Shown in pieces: positions 61,091-64,000 of a DNA stretch of 64,000 nt. Position 1 is the stretch's first letter. Each line of letters opens with the position of its first letter. The notes beneath the pieces were generated by a model, which was given only the letters and a program-made list of their open reading frames with translations, made no database searches and was not told the DNA's origin. The position numbers were made by a program, and so were the translations under genes. Source of the DNA: Pseudomonadota bacterium (GTDB lineage Bacteria; Myxococcota_A; Polyangia; Polyangiales; Polyangiaceae). The DNA lies in assembly GCA_023423895.1 (NCBI GenBank), contig JAFAER010000055.1, positions 124,001-188,000 on the forward strand, written 5' to 3'.

Positions 61091-62632
61091 ATGCGCACGA
61101 TCGTCGTCGGTGCAGGATCGGCGGGGGCAATCGTCGCGGCGCGCCTCTCGGAGGACCCGCGCCATGATGTCGTCTTGCTCGAGGCCGGCCCGGACTATCC
61201 CGACGCCGCCGAGAAGCTCGAGACGTTGCCGTTCGACCTCGCGAACGGGAAGCAGAACGCGATGAAGAGCCACGACTGGGGGCTCTCGTATCGTGCGACG
61301 GAGCACCGGCTCTTCAGCTTCCTCGAGATGGCGTTTCCGCGTGGCCGCGTCGTCGGAGGCTCGTCGGCGGTCAACACGTGCATCGCCCTTCGCGGCCAGC
61401 CGTTCGACTACGACGAATGGGCCGAGCGTGGCGCAGGGCGAGACTGGTCGTGGGAGAGCTGTCTGCCCGCGTTCAAGCGGCTCGAGACCGACCTCGATTT
61501 CGACAACGACTGGCACGGGAGGGAAGGGCCGATCCCCATTCGACGGCATCCACCGGAGGAGCTGGTGCCGTGGCAGGCGGCGTTCCTCGAGGCCTGCGCC
61601 GAGGTCGGATTCCCCTCGTGTGACGACACGAACGATCCGACGAAGACCGGCGCGGGCCCGCACGCGATGAACAAGACCAAAGAAGGTCATCGCGTGAGCG
61701 CCGCGCGCGCGTATCTGACGCGCAGCGTGCGCGCGCGTCCCAACTTGAAGATCGTCCCGAACGCGCTCGTACGACGCGTCCGCTTCTTCGAGAAACGCGT
61801 CCAGGGCGTCGAGGTCGAGCGTTTCGGCGCCGTCCGCGACATGACGTGCGATCGGGTGGTCCTCGCAGGCGGTGCCATCGCGACGCCGGGGATCTTGCTC
61901 CGGAGCGGCATCGGTCCCGAGCGCGACGTGCTCCGCATCGGCGTCGATCTCGTGCACGACGCGCCGGGCGTCGGAGCTCGGCTGCTCGATCATCCCGGGC
62001 TGGCGGTCTTCTTCCTTCCGCTGAAGAAGGGGCTGTCGTCGATCGAGCATCCGCTCGTCCAGACGGTGTGCCGCTACACGTCCGAGGGCAGCGCGTGTCC
62101 GGACGACATGCAGCTGCAGCCCGGTTCGTGGATCCCGCTGCCGCACTTGCCGGTTGCGGGGGTCACGCTGGCGACGTGCCTCGGCAAGCCGCGTGGACAT
62201 GGACGCCTTCGCTATCTCTCGGCACGCGCGGACGCACTGCCGAAGATCGAGACCGCGTTCCTCGTCCACGAGGAGGACCGCGCCCGCGCACGCGAAGCGC
62301 TTCGGTGGATCGGACGGCTCGCGAGCACGAAGGCGATCAGCGCGCTCGCGCGGCCCGTCTATCCATCACGGCGGCCGTTCGGCCCGGACGGCGAGCTCAC
62401 GAGCCCGCTCGAGCAGATCACGGGCTCGGGCTACCACCCGTGCGGGACTGCCCCGATGGGAGCCGACGACGATCCCCTTGCGGTGACGGACGCGCGCGGG
62501 CGCGTGCGCGGGGTGGAGGGGCTCCACGTCGCGGACGCGAGCCTGATGCCGACGATACCGTCGTCGAACACCAATGTGCCCACGCTCATGATCGGCGAGA
62601 AGATGGGCGAATGGCTCCGAGACGAAGCGTGA
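61091..62632 (+). CDS. GMC-family FAD oxidoreductase
   Basis: A 513-residue choline-dehydrogenase-like flavoenzyme. The FAD-binding start is IVVGAGSAGAIVAARLSED; the family signatures are RVVGGSSAVNTCIALRG and AGGAIATPGILLRSGIGP; the active site has H and N in YHPCGTAPMG and SNTNVPTLM. The substrate alcohol is not determinable here. No signal peptide is seen. It is followed with GTGA overlap by an exported peptidase. Confidence 0.93.
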   Translation: MRTIVVGAGSAGAIVAARLSEDPRHDVVLLEAGPDYPDAAEKLETLPFDLANGKQNAMKSHDWGLSYRATEHRLFSFLEMAFPRGRVVGGSSAVNTCIALRGQPFDYDEWAERGAGRDWSWESCLPAFKRLETDLDFDNDWHGREGPIPIRRHPPEELVPWQAAFLEACAEVGFPSCDDTNDPTKTGAGPHAMNKTKEGHRVSAARAYLTRSVRARPNLKIVPNALVRRVRFFEKRVQGVEVERFGAVRDMTCDRVVLAGGAIATPGILLRSGIGPERDVLRIGVDLVHDAPGVGARLLDHPGLAVFFLPLKKGLSSIEHPLVQTVCRYTSEGSACPDDMQLQPGSWIPLPHLPVAGVTLATCLGKPRGHGRLRYLSARADALPKIETAFLVHEEDRARAREALRWIGRLASTKAISALARPVYPSRRPFGPDGELTSPLEQITGSGYHPCGTAPMGADDDPLAVTDARGRVRGVEGLHVADASLMPTIPSSNTNVPTLMIGEKMGEWLRDEA

Positions 62633-63498
62633 CGCGCATTGCGTCGCTCGCGGCGGCGTCTCTCATGGCCGTCCTCGGCTGCCGGAGCACGGAGACCCCG
62701 AGACCGGACGCTCGCGACCAGCAGGCCGACGCCACGGCCACGCGCGTCGTCGAGGTCCCAACCACACCGGCGGCGATCGACGCGGCGAGCGATGCGGGTG
62801 AATCACCGATCGGATTCGCGTGCCTCGCACCGCACTACGCGGGTCATCCCGTGAAGGTGGACGCTGCGTGGGCGCTCGAGCTGCCCGGTGGCGTGACCGT
62901 CCCGTGGGACGACGGCCGGACGAAAGACACCGCAGCGCGTATCGCATCACCCGACGTCGAGGACGTCTTCGCGCTCGGGTACCCGACGGGGCCGATCGCA
63001 CCCGTGACGGACCCCGAGATCGATCCGGGACGCGTACGCCTCGAGGCTCTTTTTCGCGCGACGTACGGCGCGGACGCGCGAGAGGTCTCGCGTGCGCTGA
63101 CGAGCGTGAAGATCGCGGGACGCACGGTCCGCTTTCATCGTCGCGCAGCGCCCGCGCTCGAGCGTGTCGGTCGGCGCCTCGCTGCGCTCCTCGAGGCCGA
63201 GCCCGCGCTCGAAGGCTACTTTCGCGATCTCGGTGGGACGTTCGCGACGCGGACGATCGCCGGCACGGATCGCACGAGCGCGCACGCGTGGGGGATCGCG
63301 ATCGACATCGATACATCGTCGGCCGACTACTGGCGGAACGCGCCGAAGGGCCGCTGGCGCAACCGGATCCCGGCCTCGATCGTCGAGGCCTTCGAGGCCG
63401 AGGGATTCGTCTGGGGCGGGCGCTGGTTTCACTACGACACGATGCACTTCGAGTATCGACCCGAGCTCTTCGACCCGCGCTGCCGCACGATGCGTTGA
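62629..63498 (+). CDS. exported M15-type D-Ala-D-Ala carboxypeptidase-like protein
   Basis: A 289-residue protein with a lipobox-like signal (SLMAVLGC), a Thr/Ala/Asp linker and a C-terminal M15 domain: metal ligands in TSAHAWGIAIDID (SxHxxGxAxD) and in WFHYDTMHFEY, as in VanY/endolysin-type peptidases of the cell wall. GTG 62629 overlaps the GMC stop in GTGA; ATG 62611 is an alternative that overlaps by 22 nt. The two genes form an operon. Confidence 0.88.
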   Translation: MTRIASLAAASLMAVLGCRSTETPRPDARDQQADATATRVVEVPTTPAAIDAASDAGESPIGFACLAPHYAGHPVKVDAAWALELPGGVTVPWDDGRTKDTAARIASPDVEDVFALGYPTGPIAPVTDPEIDPGRVRLEALFRATYGADAREVSRALTSVKIAGRTVRFHRRAAPALERVGRRLAALLEAEPALEGYFRDLGGTFATRTIAGTDRTSAHAWGIAIDIDTSSADYWRNAPKGRWRNRIPASIVEAFEAEGFVWGGRWFHYDTMHFEYRPELFDPRCRTMR

Positions 63499-63576
63499 CG
63501 TCGATCGAGCGTGGTCGTCGTGGTCCAGCAGACGAACTTCGAGATCCCGGACGACGCTCGAGGTGGCGCGCTGCAG

Positions 63577-64000
63577 CTACGGGAGGTTGAAGTCCGCGTA
63601 GAGCGCCGCGTGATCGCTCCCGGCGAACCCGGCCTGCGAGCCGTCCCGGAGGACGTTGGCACTCTTCGGGACGTACGCCGTCGCGCGTGACGCGGTGGTG
63701 AAGATGTGGTCGATCGCCTGCGGTTCGCCGGCAAACGTGTACGTCGCCTGGGACGCCTCCGGGAGATCTTTCGCCACGCGGAAGAGCGCGGCGCCTTCCT
63801 CGAAGACGGTGAGGGTGTCGGAGCCGGGGACGTCGTTCAGATCGCCGCCGAGCAGCACGACGGCACCGGTGTTCGCCTCCGCGGTCGCGATCATGATCTC
63901 GCGTGTGGCTTTCGCCTCGGCGAGGCGTCGTCCGGGATCGTCATCCGCCTTCGACCGGAAGTGAGCCGCATAGACGATCACCGCGTTGGGGCCGAACGTG
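63577..64000 (-). CDS. EEP-family nuclease/phosphatase, 5' end outside the window
   Basis: Only the C-terminal 140 residues are visible. They carry VYAAHFRSK, the metal-binding NDVPGSD in LGGDLNDVPGS, AIDHIF, and the final SDHAALYADF, all typical of endonuclease/exonuclease/phosphatase proteins. The frame is open to the end of the window, so the start lies beyond it. The substrate (DNA, lipid phosphate or nucleotide) cannot be told from this part. Confidence 0.88.
   Translation of the reverse strand, partial: TFGPNAVIVYAAHFRSKADDDPGRRLAEAKATREIMIATAEANTGAVVLLGGDLNDVPGSDTLTVFEEGAALFRVAKDLPEASQATYTFAGEPQAIDHIFTTASRATAYVPKSANVLRDGSQAGFAGSDHAALYADFNLP

Overview
The window is high-GC, densely coded DNA, mostly on the minus strand. 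It most resembles Myxococcota, probably the Polyangiales/Sorangiineae side. The grounds are a TIGR04551-type outer-membrane protein, MYXO-CTERM-like tails on secreted proteases, GltJ/AgmX-like architecture, many secreted lipoproteins, a Pkn-type Ser/Thr kinase, two NtrC-type sigma-54 activators, and PEGA/TPR barrel proteins. No tRNA, rRNA, CRISPR array, integrase or insertion sequence was recognised. This looks like chromosomal backbone, not a mobile island.

Layout. 0.1-8 kb: GltJ-like membrane protein, MshEN-receiver-TPR regulator, tgt-queA (queuosine), then a single-domain response regulator and an NtrC-type activator. 8-18 kb: lipoprotein, TIGR04551 barrel, merR and ihfA, a membrane glycosyltransferase, a TPR/PEGA/barrel protein and a protein kinase. 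18-24 kb: polA (without recognisable proofreading residues), a lipoprotein gene flanked by a 62-nt direct repeat, an ATPase and a trypsin-like protease. 24-34 kb: two polytopic membrane proteins, an energy-transducer-like protein, glycogen genes malQ and glgX with a small conserved-looking gene between them, and a metzincin. 34-38.5 kb: an NtrB/NtrC-type pair divergent from a pseudo-receiver/Fis-type regulator that has a near-consensus sigma-54 promoter. 38.5-46 kb: a hairpin-repeat region, a lipoprotein, an S41-like protease, and the folate operon pabC-pabB-pabA. 46-51 kb: GT2 plus DUF2304, a membrane protein, pcm and a sigma-70-family factor. 51-64 kb: proline-rich tail-anchored protein, LysR, esterase, DUF938 methyltransferase, two YceI proteins, TerB-like protein, prfC, LRR lipoprotein, GMC oxidoreductase, M15 peptidase, and a truncated EEP nuclease/phosphatase.

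Most likely to be new: (i) the signalling cassette at 34.5-38.4 kb, in which an NtrC-type activator with a GAFTDA loop lies divergent to a sigma-54-promoted regulator without phosphorylation residues; (ii) a second sigma-54 promoter placed directly behind an intrinsic terminator between two response-regulator genes (6.3-6.5 kb); (iii) direct repeats of 10-11 bp, about one helical turn, in several intergenic regions, one next to a perfect 20-bp dyad; and (iv) the 62-nt duplication around a lipoprotein gene. Many adjacent genes overlap by 4 nt (ATGA or GTGA), which was used to choose GTG starts.
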